A stretch of DNA of 40,367 nucleotides from CAZRDB01 sp964598695. GTDB taxonomy: Bacteria > Armatimonadota > Zipacnadia > UBA1398. The stretch's first letter is position 1, and each line of letters opens with the position of its first letter. The position numbers were made by a program, and so were the translations under genes. The stretch is taken from the NCBI GenBank assembly GCA_964598695.1, contig CAZRDB010000019.1:1-40367 (forward strand), given 5' to 3'. The notes beneath the pieces were generated by a model. That model saw nothing but the letters and a program-made list of their open reading frames with translations, had not been told where the DNA came from and made no database searches. This document shows positions 32,551 through 40,367 of this stretch, piece by piece.

Positions 32551-34359
32551 TCAGGAGACGCGGAGGAAGCGGGGGAGGTCGGACTCCGGCCGGTAGGCGC
32601 TGAGGCGCCGCGACTGGAGGTCGAACTCGAGGATACGCTTGGCGACGCGGTCGCGTTGTGCGGCGACGAAGACGCTGACGTCCTCGCGGAGCGCGTCCCA
32701 TTCCTCTTCACTGACGCTGAGGAACGCCTCGACCACGGTGGGGTCGAAGTGCTTGCCCGAGCCCTCCCGGATCGCGTCGCTCGCGGCTTGGTAGGGCAAC
32801 GCGCGGCGGTAGGGGCGGTCGGAGGTCATGGCGTCGAAGGCGTCGGCGACGGCGAAGATGCGGGCTCCGAGCGGGATCTGCTCGCCGGCGAGGCCGCGGG
32901 GGTAGCCGGATCCATCCCAGCGCTCGTGGTGGGCGTAGATGATCTCGGCCGCGCTCGCGAGGAAGTTGACCGAGGCGAGCATCGAGAAGCCGATCCGCGG
33001 GTGGGTGCGCATGACGGCCCACTCGTCGTGCGAGAGCTGGCTGGGCTTGAGGAGGATCGAGTCGGGGATTCCGATCTTGCCGATGTCGTGGAGCAGCGCG
33101 CCGCGCTCGACGTAGACGAGCGCCTCGTCGGGCAGGCGCAGCTCCCGGGCGAGCCGCAGCGAGAACTCCATGACGCGGTAGGAGTGCTCGCGCGTCTCGC
33201 TGTCACGCGTGTCGAGGGCGGCCGCGAGGGAGGCGAGCGCGTCCTCGTAGGCGCGTCGCGTCGCGACGTTGGCGCGGAGCAGCCGCGTCTCCGATTCCCG
33301 CAGGCGGCCCGTGGAGTGGTCGAGCGCCTCGGCCATCTCGTTGAACGCCGCGCCGAGCACGCCCATCTCGCGGAGGCCGGCCTCGTTGACGCGGGTCTCG
33401 AGGTTGCCGTGTCCGACGGCGCGGGTGCTGGCGACCAGCACCTCCATATCCCGCGCGACGCGGCCTCCGACCGCGACGGTGGTGAGGAAGGTCAGCGCGA
33501 TGCACAGGGCGGCCGCCGCGCCGACGATGGAGATCGTGGCCCAGTCGGGCCGCACCAGCGCGACCGCGGGGGCGGCGATGCCGAGGTAGGCGGCCGGCGC
33601 CGTACCGGGGTCGCGCGAGAGGCCCCAGACGCAGGAGAGGTCGCCGGCCGGGGTGAGTTCCGTTCTGCCGACAACCCGGCGTCCGAGCGCCAGCGCGGTC
33701 AGGTCGCGCGCTCCCACGAGGCCGGCGAGGTCGGGTGGGAGGGTGCGGCTGGTCGACGCGATCGAGGTGCCGTCGGCTCCCCAGAGCGAGACGGTCTGGC
33801 CGACGGCCGAGGAGAGCATCCGTAGGTAGGCCAGGTCCATCGTGCGTCCGACGACGACGGTGCCGGCGTAGCGGCCCGTCGGGTCGAGGAGCGGCGCCGC
33901 TCCGACGAGGATCGGCACACCGGAGGACTCGCTCTCGGGGAGGCCGCCGGCGGAGGGCCGCAGCACCTGGACCCCGGATTCGGGAGCGCAACTCCACGGT
34001 CCGTTGTCGCGCGAGGAGTAGAGGAGGTGGCCGTCGGCGTCGCGGATCTCCACGAAGTGGTCGGCCGGGAGGCGGGCGGGGAGGTCGAGGGAGAGCCAGC
34101 CCTCCGTGCCGTCGCCGGCCTCCGCGGCGAGGTGCGCGCGCAGCGCCTGGTCGCGAGCCAGTCCCGCGGCGAGCACCTCGAGACGCGCGACCTCGGTCGC
34201 GGTCGTGGCGTCGGCGCGGTCGCTCAGGATGCCCAGTTGCTCGGTCGAGCGGGCCTGGGCGCTCCGGTTCGAGACGACGGCAACCGCTCCGACCGCAACC
34301 AGGGCGCTGAGGACAACCTGACTGCCGATGATCAACACGAGTCGCTGGCGCAGTGACAT
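32551..34359 (-). CDS. Membrane HD-GYP cyclic-di-GMP phosphodiesterase with HAMP
   Basis: The 602-residue product has membrane helices at about 8-30 and 275-297 that flank an extracytoplasmic sensor domain (about 31-274, Cache-like with VEIRDADGHLLYSS). A HAMP linker (about 298-350) and an HD-GYP domain follow. Catalytic motifs are intact: H424-D425 in LLHDIGKIG, HPRIGF, and HHERWDGSGYPRGL (477-490), then IFAVADAFDAMTSDRPYR. It should hydrolyse c-di-GMP in response to an outside signal. ATG 34359 was chosen over GTG 34365, which adds two residues; neither has a textbook ribosome-binding site. It stands alone. Confidence 0.92.
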   Translation of the reverse strand: MSLRQRLVLIIGSQVVLSALVAVGAVAVVSNRSAQARSTEQLGILSDRADATTATEVARLEVLAAGLARDQALRAHLAAEAGDGTEGWLSLDLPARLPADHFVEIRDADGHLLYSSRDNGPWSCAPESGVQVLRPSAGGLPESESSGVPILVGAAPLLDPTGRYAGTVVVGRTMDLAYLRMLSSAVGQTVSLWGADGTSIASTSRTLPPDLAGLVGARDLTALALGRRVVGRTELTPAGDLSCVWGLSRDPGTAPAAYLGIAAPAVALVRPDWATISIVGAAAALCIALTFLTTVAVGGRVARDMEVLVASTRAVGHGNLETRVNEAGLREMGVLGAAFNEMAEALDHSTGRLRESETRLLRANVATRRAYEDALASLAAALDTRDSETREHSYRVMEFSLRLARELRLPDEALVYVERGALLHDIGKIGIPDSILLKPSQLSHDEWAVMRTHPRIGFSMLASVNFLASAAEIIYAHHERWDGSGYPRGLAGEQIPLGARIFAVADAFDAMTSDRPYRRALPYQAASDAIREGSGKHFDPTVVEAFLSVSEEEWDALREDVSVFVAAQRDRVAKRILEFDLQSRRLSAYRPESDLPRFLRVS

Positions 34360-34652
34360 CTCCACCGCCTGGTCTCACGACCATCTACCGCTGGCGCCTC
34401 GCCGGAGCCTTGCATGGCGTCCGAACCGGCGACACGGGTCCAAGCCGGGAGTGGCTCTGAGACCCGCGCACGGCGATCACCGCCCGTCCCGGACCCTCCA
34501 GGCAACACACCTTGAACGCGGCCGGCGGGCGCGGGTTCAACCCGGCAGGTCGGAGATTCCTTGTGTGGAGGTGTAGCGGTCGGGGGGCGCCGGGGCGGCG
34601 CAACAGCGCCCGGGGCGAGGTTGTGGGGACGCGTTCCGGTGGGGCGGCGGCC
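34360..34652. other. Intergenic, no gene seen
   Basis: These 293 bases between the HD-GYP gene and the IS630-type gene contain no supported reading frame. I looked for the missing DDE half of an IS630 transposase and for a tRNA (a GGGTTCAA stretch occurs near 34530) and found neither. Confidence 0.5.
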
Positions 34653-35177
34653 TCAGGCCGAGCGCTCGCGCACCGCCTCCGGGTCCTTCCACCAGACGCG
34701 GTTCCGGCCGTCGCGGCCGCCGTTGCGCCGGGCCGTGCTCGGGGTCTTGCCGGCCGCGATGCGGTGGAGCGCGAGCCGAATGCTCTCGAGCGAGACGCGC
34801 TCGCCCGTCTGGTGCTCGCGGAGCTGCTGGAGCGTCTCGAGGGTCCAGCGGCCGCTGCCGAGCCCATGCTCGAGCGGGCTCTGGCTCAGGGCCTCGGGCA
34901 GCCACTCGACGAGGCCCTCGCGGACCGGAGCCTTCCGGGGGCCGCGCTTGCGCGTGCGCAGGCCCTCGAGCCCCCGCTCGCGGAAGCGGCGGATCCAGCG
35001 GCTGTGGCTGGTGGGCGATCCGCCGAAACGCTCGCGGATCTGCTCGTAGGTCGCGCCCTCGAGGAATGCGAGCACGATGCGGCCGCGCCAGACAAGCGAG
35101 GCGCTTCCGCCGCGTGCCAAGAGGGCTCTCAGTCTCTGAACTTCGATCGGGTCGGCAGCGCGAGCCTGGTCCCGCAC
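34653..35177 (-). CDS. Orphan IS630-type helix-turn-helix protein (transposase N-terminal half)
   Basis: The 174-residue product matches the N-terminal DNA-binding half of IS630 transposases: RGRIVLAFLEGATYEQIRERFGGSPTSHSRWIRRFRERGLEGLRTRKR (first HTH), then WTLETLQQLREHQTGERVSLESIRLALHRI (second HTH). It ends just after KDPEAVRERSA, where a complete transposase would continue into the DDE domain. No DDE domain follows. GTG 35177 has GAGGTGAT upstream, so it is probably translated. It may be a decayed insertion sequence, the first reading frame of a two-frame element, or a domesticated DNA-binding protein. Confidence 0.75.
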   Translation of the reverse strand: MRDQARAADPIEVQRLRALLARGGSASLVWRGRIVLAFLEGATYEQIRERFGGSPTSHSRWIRRFRERGLEGLRTRKRGPRKAPVREGLVEWLPEALSQSPLEHGLGSGRWTLETLQQLREHQTGERVSLESIRLALHRIAAGKTPSTARRNGGRDGRNRVWWKDPEAVRERSA

Positions 35178-35322
35178 CCAAGATCACCTCGGCCCCTGTC
35201 TTCGGGTGGGTTCCGCGGGTTCCTGTCTCTGCGGCTACACGATTTGTGTGGGAACGCGCCGGGCCCGAGGTCGCCGGCGCGCCGCGTTCCTTGCGAGCGG
35301 GTGTAGTGATCCCGGAGGCCGG

Positions 35323-35973
35323 CTACAGCCGCCCGGCCGCCTCGAACCGCTTGTAGTACACGAGCGACCACCCGGCCGGTAGCACGAGCCCCGCGACAAC
35401 GAGCACGAAGGCGATGGCGGGCGGCATACCGATCACGACCAGCAGCGCCCCCAGCAACCCCGCGCCGAAGGTGAGCCGCGCGGCGAGCCGGTGGGTGGCG
35501 TCCCAGACGACGTCGCTCGCGAGCGTCCAGGGGGTCCGGACGCCGATCCAGAAGTTCCGGCGCACTTTGCCGAGCACGTTGCCGAGCAGGCCGAGCGCGA
35601 TGCAGAGCCCGCCGATGAGCCATCGGCTGAGATCCCAGTCCGGGTGGTAGGCCTGGACGAACGCGACGGCATGGATGCCGCCGAAGAGCACGGCCATGAG
35701 TGCCATGATCGTGTGGTAGGTGGTCCGGAAGCCGTCGACCCGGAACTGGTGAGGCGAGAGCCAGGGCAGAACCCAGGTCAGCGCGGCCAGCAGGAGAGCC
35801 AAGCCGGGGACGAACCACGCCCCGGTGGCGCGCGGCCACCACCCATCGACCTGACCGCTCGCGTTCCAGTGCATCGGGATCACGTCGGGGAGAGTGGGGT
35901 ACAGCGCCAGCGTCGCGCCCGCCGTCGCGAGCACCACGAGCCCCTGCACGATCGCGGTTGCCTTGCCACTCAT
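35323..35973 (-). CDS. sdpI: SdpI-family membrane immunity/signalling protein
   Basis: The 216-residue product has an N-terminal DUF1648 segment (LPDVIPMHWNASGQVDGWWPR, about 28-48) and the SdpI signature NFWIGVRTPWTLASDVVWDATHRLAARL (about 140-167) among about six membrane helices. In Bacillus, SdpI protects against the SdpC toxin and sequesters the repressor SdpR at the membrane. Its ATG overlaps the repressor stop (ATGA). GGAGGAGGAGGAG, inside the repressor's poly-Glu end, serves as ribosome-binding site, giving tight coupling. No SdpC-like toxin gene is nearby, so it may act in immunity to foreign toxins or in a general signalling role. Confidence 0.88.
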   Translation of the reverse strand: MSGKATAIVQGLVVLATAGATLALYPTLPDVIPMHWNASGQVDGWWPRATGAWFVPGLALLLAALTWVLPWLSPHQFRVDGFRTTYHTIMALMAVLFGGIHAVAFVQAYHPDWDLSRWLIGGLCIALGLLGNVLGKVRRNFWIGVRTPWTLASDVVWDATHRLAARLTFGAGLLGALLVVIGMPPAIAFVLVVAGLVLPAGWSLVYYKRFEAAGRL

Positions 35974-36263
35974 TGCTGCTCCTCCTCCTCCTCGGGCGAG
36001 CCGTCGCGCCGCAGCAGCGCGAAGACCACGGTCAGCAGGTCCTGGAACGCGGTCGTGTTGAGCGCGTAGTGGATCTGCTGGCCCTCCCTCCGTGTGCGGA
36101 CGAGATCGGCCTGCTTGAGGACGTTGAAGTGGTGCGACATCGAGGGGGCGCCGATCTCGAAGTGGGCGGCGATCTCGCCGGCGGTCATCTCGCCGTGCTC
36201 GAGCAGACGGAGGATCCGTCGCCTCGTCGGGTCGGCCAGCGCCTTGAAGACCGCGTCCATCAT
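35970..36263 (-). CDS. sdpR: ArsR-family repressor, SdpR-like
   Basis: The 97-residue product has the ArsR winged helix: FKALADPTRRRILRLLEHGEMTAGEIAAHFEIGAPSMSHHFNVLKQADLVRTRREGQQIHYALN. It has no obvious metal-binding cysteines, as in SdpR-type autorepressors. The C-terminus is a run of Glu (EEEEEQQ) whose codons form the ribosome-binding site of sdpI. ATG 36263 has AAGGAG eight bases upstream; ATG 36260 is a near-equal alternative. A good promoter lies just upstream. It probably represses its own operon until SdpI traps it at the membrane, by analogy with Bacillus. Confidence 0.9.
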   Translation of the reverse strand: MMDAVFKALADPTRRRILRLLEHGEMTAGEIAAHFEIGAPSMSHHFNVLKQADLVRTRREGQQIHYALNTTAFQDLLTVVFALLRRDGSPEEEEEQQ

Positions 36264-36296
36264 CGCCCGTACTCCTTCGATATTTCGCCAAACGTC

Positions 36297-36325
36297 AAAA
36301 TACGAGACGCACGGAGTGGCGTCAA
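36297..36325 (-). promoter_or_regulatory. Promoter of sdpR-sdpI
   Basis: On the minus strand, TTGACG (36320-36325), 17 bases, TATTTT (36297-36302). The start point would be near 36289, giving a leader of about 26 bases. Between the -10 and the ribosome-binding site lies the near-palindrome CGAAATATCG (about 36278-36287), a candidate operator for the ArsR-family product. Confidence 0.6.
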
Positions 36326-36465
36326 GTGATGGTGCCTGGCGCGGTCTTTGCCGCGGTAACGGTCGAGGCGAGGCAGGGGACAACGCGGTAGGGGAGGGCC
36401 TCGCCGCCGCACCCCAGAGCCTGGTGAGCGCCGAGGTCCTCCTGGGCAAGGGAAGGAGTGGCGCG

Positions 36466-37671
36466 ATGCCGATGGGACGGCGCACGACGGTCATGACGTT
36501 CGTGCTCATCTCGCTCTGCTTGTTCGCCCCGGCGGCGTGGGCGAACGTGGGCTCGCCCTACGTGCTGACCAACCTGTGCTTCCTCGTCCTGGGGAACGCG
36601 GCCATCGCGCTTGTTGAGGCGTCGCTCCTGGGTCTGCTGTGGAAGGCGCCGTTCGGGCTCTCCGTCGGACCGATGCTCGGCGCCAACTACCTCACGGCAT
36701 TCGTTGGTGTGCTGCTCCGAGAGCCCCTGGGGGGGCTGTGGAGTCGGCTCACCGACCCCGATCCGCTCGGCCGCGTGGCCTGGGTGACCGCGCTCGGCTA
36801 CCTGATTCTCGTCGCGCTGTCCGTCGCGTTCGAGTGGCCGCTGTGCCACGTGGTGCTGTACCGTGCAGCGGCCGGGAGACGTCGGCGTCTGCGCAGCGCG
36901 GACGAGCCCAGGCCCAGTGCCCGCAGCTCGCTTCTCGCGAGCCTCGCGGCCACCGGAACCACGAGTGCGCTCCTCGCGCTGCTCTACCTCTCGTACTTCG
37001 ACGTTACGGCCCTCACCCAGGTCCGGCGCGACGACGGCCTGGTCCCCTCGACGCCTGACACCGCGACGGTCTACTTCGTGGGACCCGACGCGCACTTCTG
37101 GCGCGTCCGCATCAACGGGGCAGGGCCCACCCGCCTGTGTGGCCCCGTCCAGTATCTGTGGATGGCGTGGACCCCCGGCGACTACCGGGCGCGCCTGTCC
37201 CTCGAGCCCAACGCCGAGGGAGACGTCAGCCTCCACGCGCCAGCCGCGCACAGCGACGCCCTGGACGAGTGCGTGATCCCGGCGATCGCGCGCCGCATGC
37301 CCGACTCCCTGGGGGGCGAGCAGAGCCCCGCCGACGTGGGCAAGCTCCGACCGCGCTCGGCGTTCTCTTGGGTTCCGCCCGGGGAGACGCAGTGGCGACT
37401 CCGCTTCGAGCGATACGACTGCCCGCGCCTGGTTGTCGAGACCATGCAGCGCCCGAGCGAGGCGTACCGCGTCGGCTTGGAGCTTCCCCCCTACGCGTTC
37501 TGGCCCGCGTACAGTCCGTGGCTGCTCCCCGACGAGAGGGTTGTGTTCCAACTCGGGCCGAACATCGTCCTGCTCGATCCCGAGAGCCGTCGCATCGCGA
37601 TCATCGCCAGGGGGACGAACCCGGTGGTCGTGCCTGACAGCGAGGGCAGAACGCCACGACCCGAAGCGCCC
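36466..37671 (+). CDS. Polytopic membrane protein of unknown function, 3' end lost in assembly gap
   Basis: 402 codons are visible before the N run, with no stop. The product starts with a signal-like helix ending AAWANVGSPYVL. Further hydrophobic segments lie at about residues 31-57, 65-85, 105-125 and 152-175, followed by a soluble region of more than 220 residues (STPDTATVYFVGPDAHFWRVRI, LELPPYAFWPAYSPWLLPDERVVFQLGP). The N-terminal pattern resembles uncharacterised membrane proteins of Planctomycetota-like genomes, from memory. ATG 36466 has GGAAGGAG seven bases upstream. It is divergent from sdpR. No function can be proposed. Confidence 0.7.
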
Positions 37672-37771
37672 NNNNNNNNNNNNNNNNNNNNNNNNNNNNN
37701 NNNNNNNNNNNNNNNNNNNNNNNNNNNNNNNNNNNNNNNNNNNNNNNNNNNNNNNNNNNNNNNNNNNNNNN
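37672..37771. other. Assembly gap of 100 N
   Basis: Exactly 100 unknown bases, a conventional placeholder, so the true length is unknown. Repeats begin at its right edge, which suggests that the assembler broke in a repeat array. Confidence 0.98.
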
Positions 37772-37843
37772 TGACGGCGTGGGCGCAGCAAGCAGCGCCC
37801 CTACGGGTGACGGCGTGGGCGCAGCAGGCAGTGGCCCTACGGG
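37772..37843. repeat. Two tandem 36-base repeats with GTAG plus hairpin, REP-like
   Basis: Units 37772-37807 and 37808-37843 are near-identical (TGACGGCGTGGGCGCAGCA at the start, CCCTACGGG at the end). On the minus strand unit 1 reads CCC-GTAG followed by GGGCGC-TGCTTGCT-GCGCCC, a GTAG tetranucleotide directly before a 6-bp hairpin. This is the layout of REP sequences recognised by RAYT transposases. The array overlaps the last codons of the RAYT gene and abuts the gap. Confidence 0.8.
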
Positions 37844-38367
37844 TGGTGGTACTCGCGGTCTTCCGCCCATCGGGCGGGGTTCGTGGCGATGTACTCGCGC
37901 GCCGCGACGAGCTCGGTCTCGTCGCGGAGAACCCGCTCGTAGTACCCGCGCTGCCAGACGGCGCCGGTTCCGCCCAACTCACGATTGATGGCGACTGCCG
38001 TGAGCGACTTCCAGGCCCTCATGACCCGACCGAGCGTCGGCGTCGGCTCGGGCGCACTGACCCCGGTAGCCGCTCCGTACAGGGAGTCCTCGCCCGGGTC
38101 GCCGAGCCACAGGATCGCGTGGACGTGGTTCGGCATCACGCACTGGGCGTCGAGCGATACGGCAGGCCACCTCTCCGGCAGGCGCTCCCACACCGCATGC
38201 ACGAGACGGCCGGCGACTGACAGCGCAACGTGGTCGCCCTGTACCTCTCCCAGTAAGCGGCGCCCTGCATGCGTGCGGAATGTCACGAAGTAGGCGCCGT
38301 CCGAGGCGTAGTCGTACCCGGGCAACCGGATGGACCTGCGTCCCTCGCTGCCAGGCCGAACTCCCAT
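37837..38367 (-). CDS. REP-associated tyrosine transposase (RAYT, Y1 family)
   Basis: The 176-residue product has the Y1 transposase pattern of RAYT proteins. It starts RRSIRLPGYDYASDGAYFVTFRT, carries the HxH metal site in QCVMPNHVHAILWL (H81, H83), and ends WQRGYYERVLRDETELVAAREYIATNPARW with candidate catalytic Tyr142 or Tyr143. RAYTs nick single-stranded REP hairpins and are thought to spread them, usually as single-copy domesticated genes. ATG 38367 has GGAGGG a few bases upstream. The gene is intact. Its 3' end runs into GTAG-hairpin repeats, the expected substrate layout. Confidence 0.9.
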   Translation of the reverse strand: MGVRPGSEGRRSIRLPGYDYASDGAYFVTFRTHAGRRLLGEVQGDHVALSVAGRLVHAVWERLPERWPAVSLDAQCVMPNHVHAILWLGDPGEDSLYGAATGVSAPEPTPTLGRVMRAWKSLTAVAINRELGGTGAVWQRGYYERVLRDETELVAAREYIATNPARWAEDREYHHP

Positions 38368-38483
38368 CGCTCCCTCCACGCACCCCCGCGTGGCTGCTCT
38401 TCGGCCCTGCCCCCCGCAGGCCTTCACACCGTGGCCCTCGAACGCGATAGGGGAGCGGGGCCGGCGAGACGGACGCTGCCACG

Positions 38484-39284
38484 ATGCTCGACGAGATCGC
38501 CGCGTACAACCAGGAGCGCTGGGAGGCACTCGCCCAGGCGGGCGTGGAGTACTCGCGCCCGTTCCTCGATCTCACGCCCGAGAGCGCGATGGGTCTGGTC
38601 AATGGCCTCGGGCTGCTCGGCGAGAGCCTCGCCGGTCTCGAGGTGCTGTGCCTCGCCGGCGGCGGGGGCCAGCAGTCGGCCGCTTTCGGCCTGCTCGGCG
38701 CGCGCGTGACCGTGCTCGACCTCTGCGAGACGCAGCTCGCCCGCGACGCGGAGGCCGCGCGCCACTACGGACACGAGCTGCGGCTCGTGCAGGGCGACAT
38801 GCGCGATCTCTCCTGCTTCGGGGCCGGCAGCTTCGATGTCGTCTGGCACGCCCACTCGCTCAACTTCGTGCCCGAGGCCCGTCGGGTGTTCGAGGAGGTC
38901 GCGCGGGTGTTGCGGCCGGGCGGCGTCTACCGCCTCTCCTGCTGGGACCCCCACGCCCACGCCGTCACAGAGCTGTCGTGGAACGGCACGGGCTACGTCC
39001 TGGGCCATCCCTATGGCGAGGGCCACATCGACTGGATCGATGAGACGTGGGATGTTCCGGACGCCGAGGGCGTGAACCAGCGGGTTGTCGGGCCGAAGGA
39101 GTTCCGCCACTCGCTCGAGACCCTGCTCGGCTACCCGCCGCAGCTCGGCTTCCGGCTGCTGCGGCTCCAGGAGGAGTCCGACGGGCTCCCGGAGGATGGC
39201 TCCGCGCCCGAGCCCGGCTCGTGGGGCCACTTCGGGACGGTCCTCCCGCAGTGGCTCGTGCTCTGGTGGCGGCTCGAGCCGTAA
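38484..39284 (+). CDS. Class I SAM-dependent methyltransferase
   Basis: The 266-residue product has the Rossmann methyltransferase motifs: LEVLCLAGGGGQQSAAFGLLGARVTVLDL (motif I and acidic loop), LVQGDMRDLSCFGAGSFDVVWHAHSLNFV (motifs II-III), and VARVLRPGGVYRLSCWDPHA (post-III). It resembles the UbiE/Methyltransf_11 group, but the substrate is unknown. ATG 38484 has only a weak ribosome-binding site. It is divergent from the RAYT gene and convergent with the exchanger gene, with an 11-base gap at the 3' end. No pathway neighbours are present. Confidence 0.88.
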   Translation: MLDEIAAYNQERWEALAQAGVEYSRPFLDLTPESAMGLVNGLGLLGESLAGLEVLCLAGGGGQQSAAFGLLGARVTVLDLCETQLARDAEAARHYGHELRLVQGDMRDLSCFGAGSFDVVWHAHSLNFVPEARRVFEEVARVLRPGGVYRLSCWDPHAHAVTELSWNGTGYVLGHPYGEGHIDWIDETWDVPDAEGVNQRVVGPKEFRHSLETLLGYPPQLGFRLLRLQEESDGLPEDGSAPEPGSWGHFGTVLPQWLVLWWRLEP

Positions 39285-39295
39285 CGCGCGCCGGG

Positions 39296-40249
39296 CTACA
39301 CCCAGCCCAACGTCTGGCGCAGCACGCAGACCGTCGCGTAAGCCCCGAACGCGGCGACGAGGAGCGCGCCCTGCCAGCGCGCGATCCGGCCGGTGGTCGC
39401 CGTCAGCAGCAGCACCACCAGCGTGAGCGCGAGGCCGGGCAGCATGTCCCAGAACAGGGCCTCGCGCGGCACCGAGATGGGGGCCACGCAGGCTGCCAGG
39501 CCGAGCACCATCAGGAGGTTGAACAGGTTCGAGCCGACCACGTTGCCGATCGAGAGGCCATGCTCGCCCCGACGCGCGGCGGCCACCGAGGCGGCCAGCT
39601 CGGGCAGCGAGGTCCCGACGGCCACGACGGTCGCCCCGATGACCAGCTCGCCGATGCCGATCGACCGGGCGATGTGGACCGCGCCGGAGACGAGCAGGTT
39701 CGCGCCGAGCGCGAGGCCGCCGAGACCGACCGCCACCCGCCCGGCATCGGCCAGTTTGTGGGTCCGGTGGTGCTCCTCCTCTGCGGGTGTGGTCCGCGCG
39801 GCCCGCACGGCGCGGGCGACGCACCAGCCGGAGTAGAGGAACGAGCCCCCGAGCAGGACGGCGCCCTCCCAGCGCGCGAGTTGGCCGTCGAGCGACATCA
39901 GGGAGAAGCCGAGCGTGACGGCCGCGAGCAGGGGGAGATCGGAGCGGGCCATCCGCGGCTCCAGCAGGAGGGGGCGCACGAGCGCCGCCGCGCCGAGGAT
40001 GAGCGCCAGGTTGGCGACGTTGCTGCCGAGCACGTTGCCAACGGCGAGGTCGCCCGCCCCTCGGAGGACCGAAACCGTGGAGACGACCGCCTCGGGGGCC
40101 GAGGTACCGTAGGCGATGACCGTGAGGCCGACGATCATGCTCGGGACGCGGAAGGCCAGCGCCAGCCGGGCCCCTCCCTGGACCAGCGCCTCCGCCGCCC
40201 AGCAGATGAGCGCCGCGCCCCCGACGAGCGACAGACCGGACTGCACCAT
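39296..40249 (-). CDS. CaCA-family Na+/Ca2+ exchanger (YrbG-like)
   Basis: The 317-residue product has two inverted halves, each with the alpha-repeat of calcium/cation exchangers: MIVGLTVIAYGTSAPEAVVSTVS and GNVLGSNVANLALILG in the first half, then VIGATVVAVGTSLPELAASVAAARRGEHGLSIGNVVGSNLFNLLMVLG in the second. The Glu residues in APEAV and LPELA are the expected ion-binding ones. About ten membrane helices are predicted. It would export Ca2+ or another cation against Na+ or H+. ATG 40249 has GGGAGG eight bases upstream. The rest of the window to the right shows nothing. Confidence 0.93.
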   Translation of the reverse strand: MVQSGLSLVGGAALICWAAEALVQGGARLALAFRVPSMIVGLTVIAYGTSAPEAVVSTVSVLRGAGDLAVGNVLGSNVANLALILGAAALVRPLLLEPRMARSDLPLLAAVTLGFSLMSLDGQLARWEGAVLLGGSFLYSGWCVARAVRAARTTPAEEEHHRTHKLADAGRVAVGLGGLALGANLLVSGAVHIARSIGIGELVIGATVVAVGTSLPELAASVAAARRGEHGLSIGNVVGSNLFNLLMVLGLAACVAPISVPREALFWDMLPGLALTLVVLLLTATTGRIARWQGALLVAAFGAYATVCVLRQTLGWV

Positions 40250-40367
40250 GCGGCGATCCTCCCGTGGAGAGTGGCAGGCGTCGGAGCCGTCGGGCAACGC
40301 GCGGGCCCGAAGGTTGTCCATGCACATGATGCAGGGGCATGGCCGGCCCGGCAACCGCGATCGCTCG

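Noticed and set aside
34500..34570. tRNA-like GGGTTCAA stretch
   Set aside because: Only a 4-bp stem with a 5-base loop forms around it; no acceptor, D or anticodon arms can be drawn.
37772..37843. CRISPR array
   Set aside because: The 36-base repeats stand directly head to tail without spacers, and no cas genes are present.
37837..38220. Continuation of the membrane-protein frame through the N run
   Set aside because: The frame stays open only because N codes are unreadable; beyond the gap it is antisense to the well-supported RAYT gene.

Overview
This is a high-GC window of about 40 kb. A run of exactly 100 N at 37672-37771 indicates a draft or metagenome-derived scaffold. The gene content suggests an uncultured, free-living, sugar-degrading bacterium. 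It includes an alpha-rhamnosidase-like enzyme, a sulfatase, a DUF4091/GH123-like hydrolase, Gfo/Idh/MocA and PHP proteins, a UroD-family protein, several lipoprotein beta-propellers, and a split PurS/PurL. This mix is typical of Armatimonadota, Planctomycetota or related candidate phyla, but nothing here settles the phylum.

Layout. (1) 1-5914, minus strand: a DUF6057-like membrane protein overlaps a PD40-propeller protein carrying one CxxCH haem motif, followed by a secreted GH106-like hydrolase that runs off the left edge. (2) 6190-8320: a relatively AT-rich island holds a divergent promoter region and an AbiEi/AbiEii (type IV toxin-antitoxin, abortive infection) pair. (3) 8378-11022: purS-purL. 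(4) 11137-14760, minus: a PQQ-propeller/HEAT-repeat lipoprotein, a large palindromic intergenic repeat, a sugar-phosphate-isomerase-like TIM barrel and cutA. (5) 14937-23819, minus: GH36-like hydrolase, sulfatase, AgaS-like SIS protein, PfkB kinase, small lipoprotein, PHP phosphoesterase and Gfo/Idh/MocA oxidoreductase, which reads as a sulfated-glycan or aminosugar catabolic cluster. (6) 24020-31152: a PD40 lipoprotein converges on an operon of DUF4091 hydrolase, LacC/FruK-type PfkB kinase (apparently starting at AUC), L-fuculokinase-like FGGY kinase and a zinc-ribbon membrane protein. A UroD-family gene (31292-32284) is divergent from that operon. (7) 32285-40250: a palindromic tandem-repeat array, an HD-GYP phosphodiesterase, an orphan IS630-type HTH protein, an SdpR/SdpI repressor-immunity pair with a clear promoter, a membrane protein cut by the assembly gap, a RAYT transposase bordered by GTAG-hairpin repeats, a methyltransferase and a Na+/Ca2+ exchanger.

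How it fits together. Regions 1, 5 and 6 probably form a deoxysugar and sulfated-sugar degradation programme. Secreted or lipid-anchored hydrolases release sugars, the sulfatase desulfates them, and the SIS, PfkB and FGGY enzymes feed them into glycolysis. No transporter, isomerase/aldolase pair or dedicated regulator for these sugars is visible, so those must lie elsewhere.

Most unusual signals. These are the RAYT with adjacent GTAG-plus-hairpin repeats at the edge of an assembly gap; two widely separated intergenic arrays that keep the same order of hairpins while their stems differ; the probable AUC start codon; the AbiE pair with a possible leaderless start; and the haem-propeller/DUF6057/rhamnosidase operon. 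I found no tRNA, rRNA or CRISPR array. Nothing in the window is proven to be a wholly new system. The repeat/RAYT relationship is the best candidate for something undescribed.
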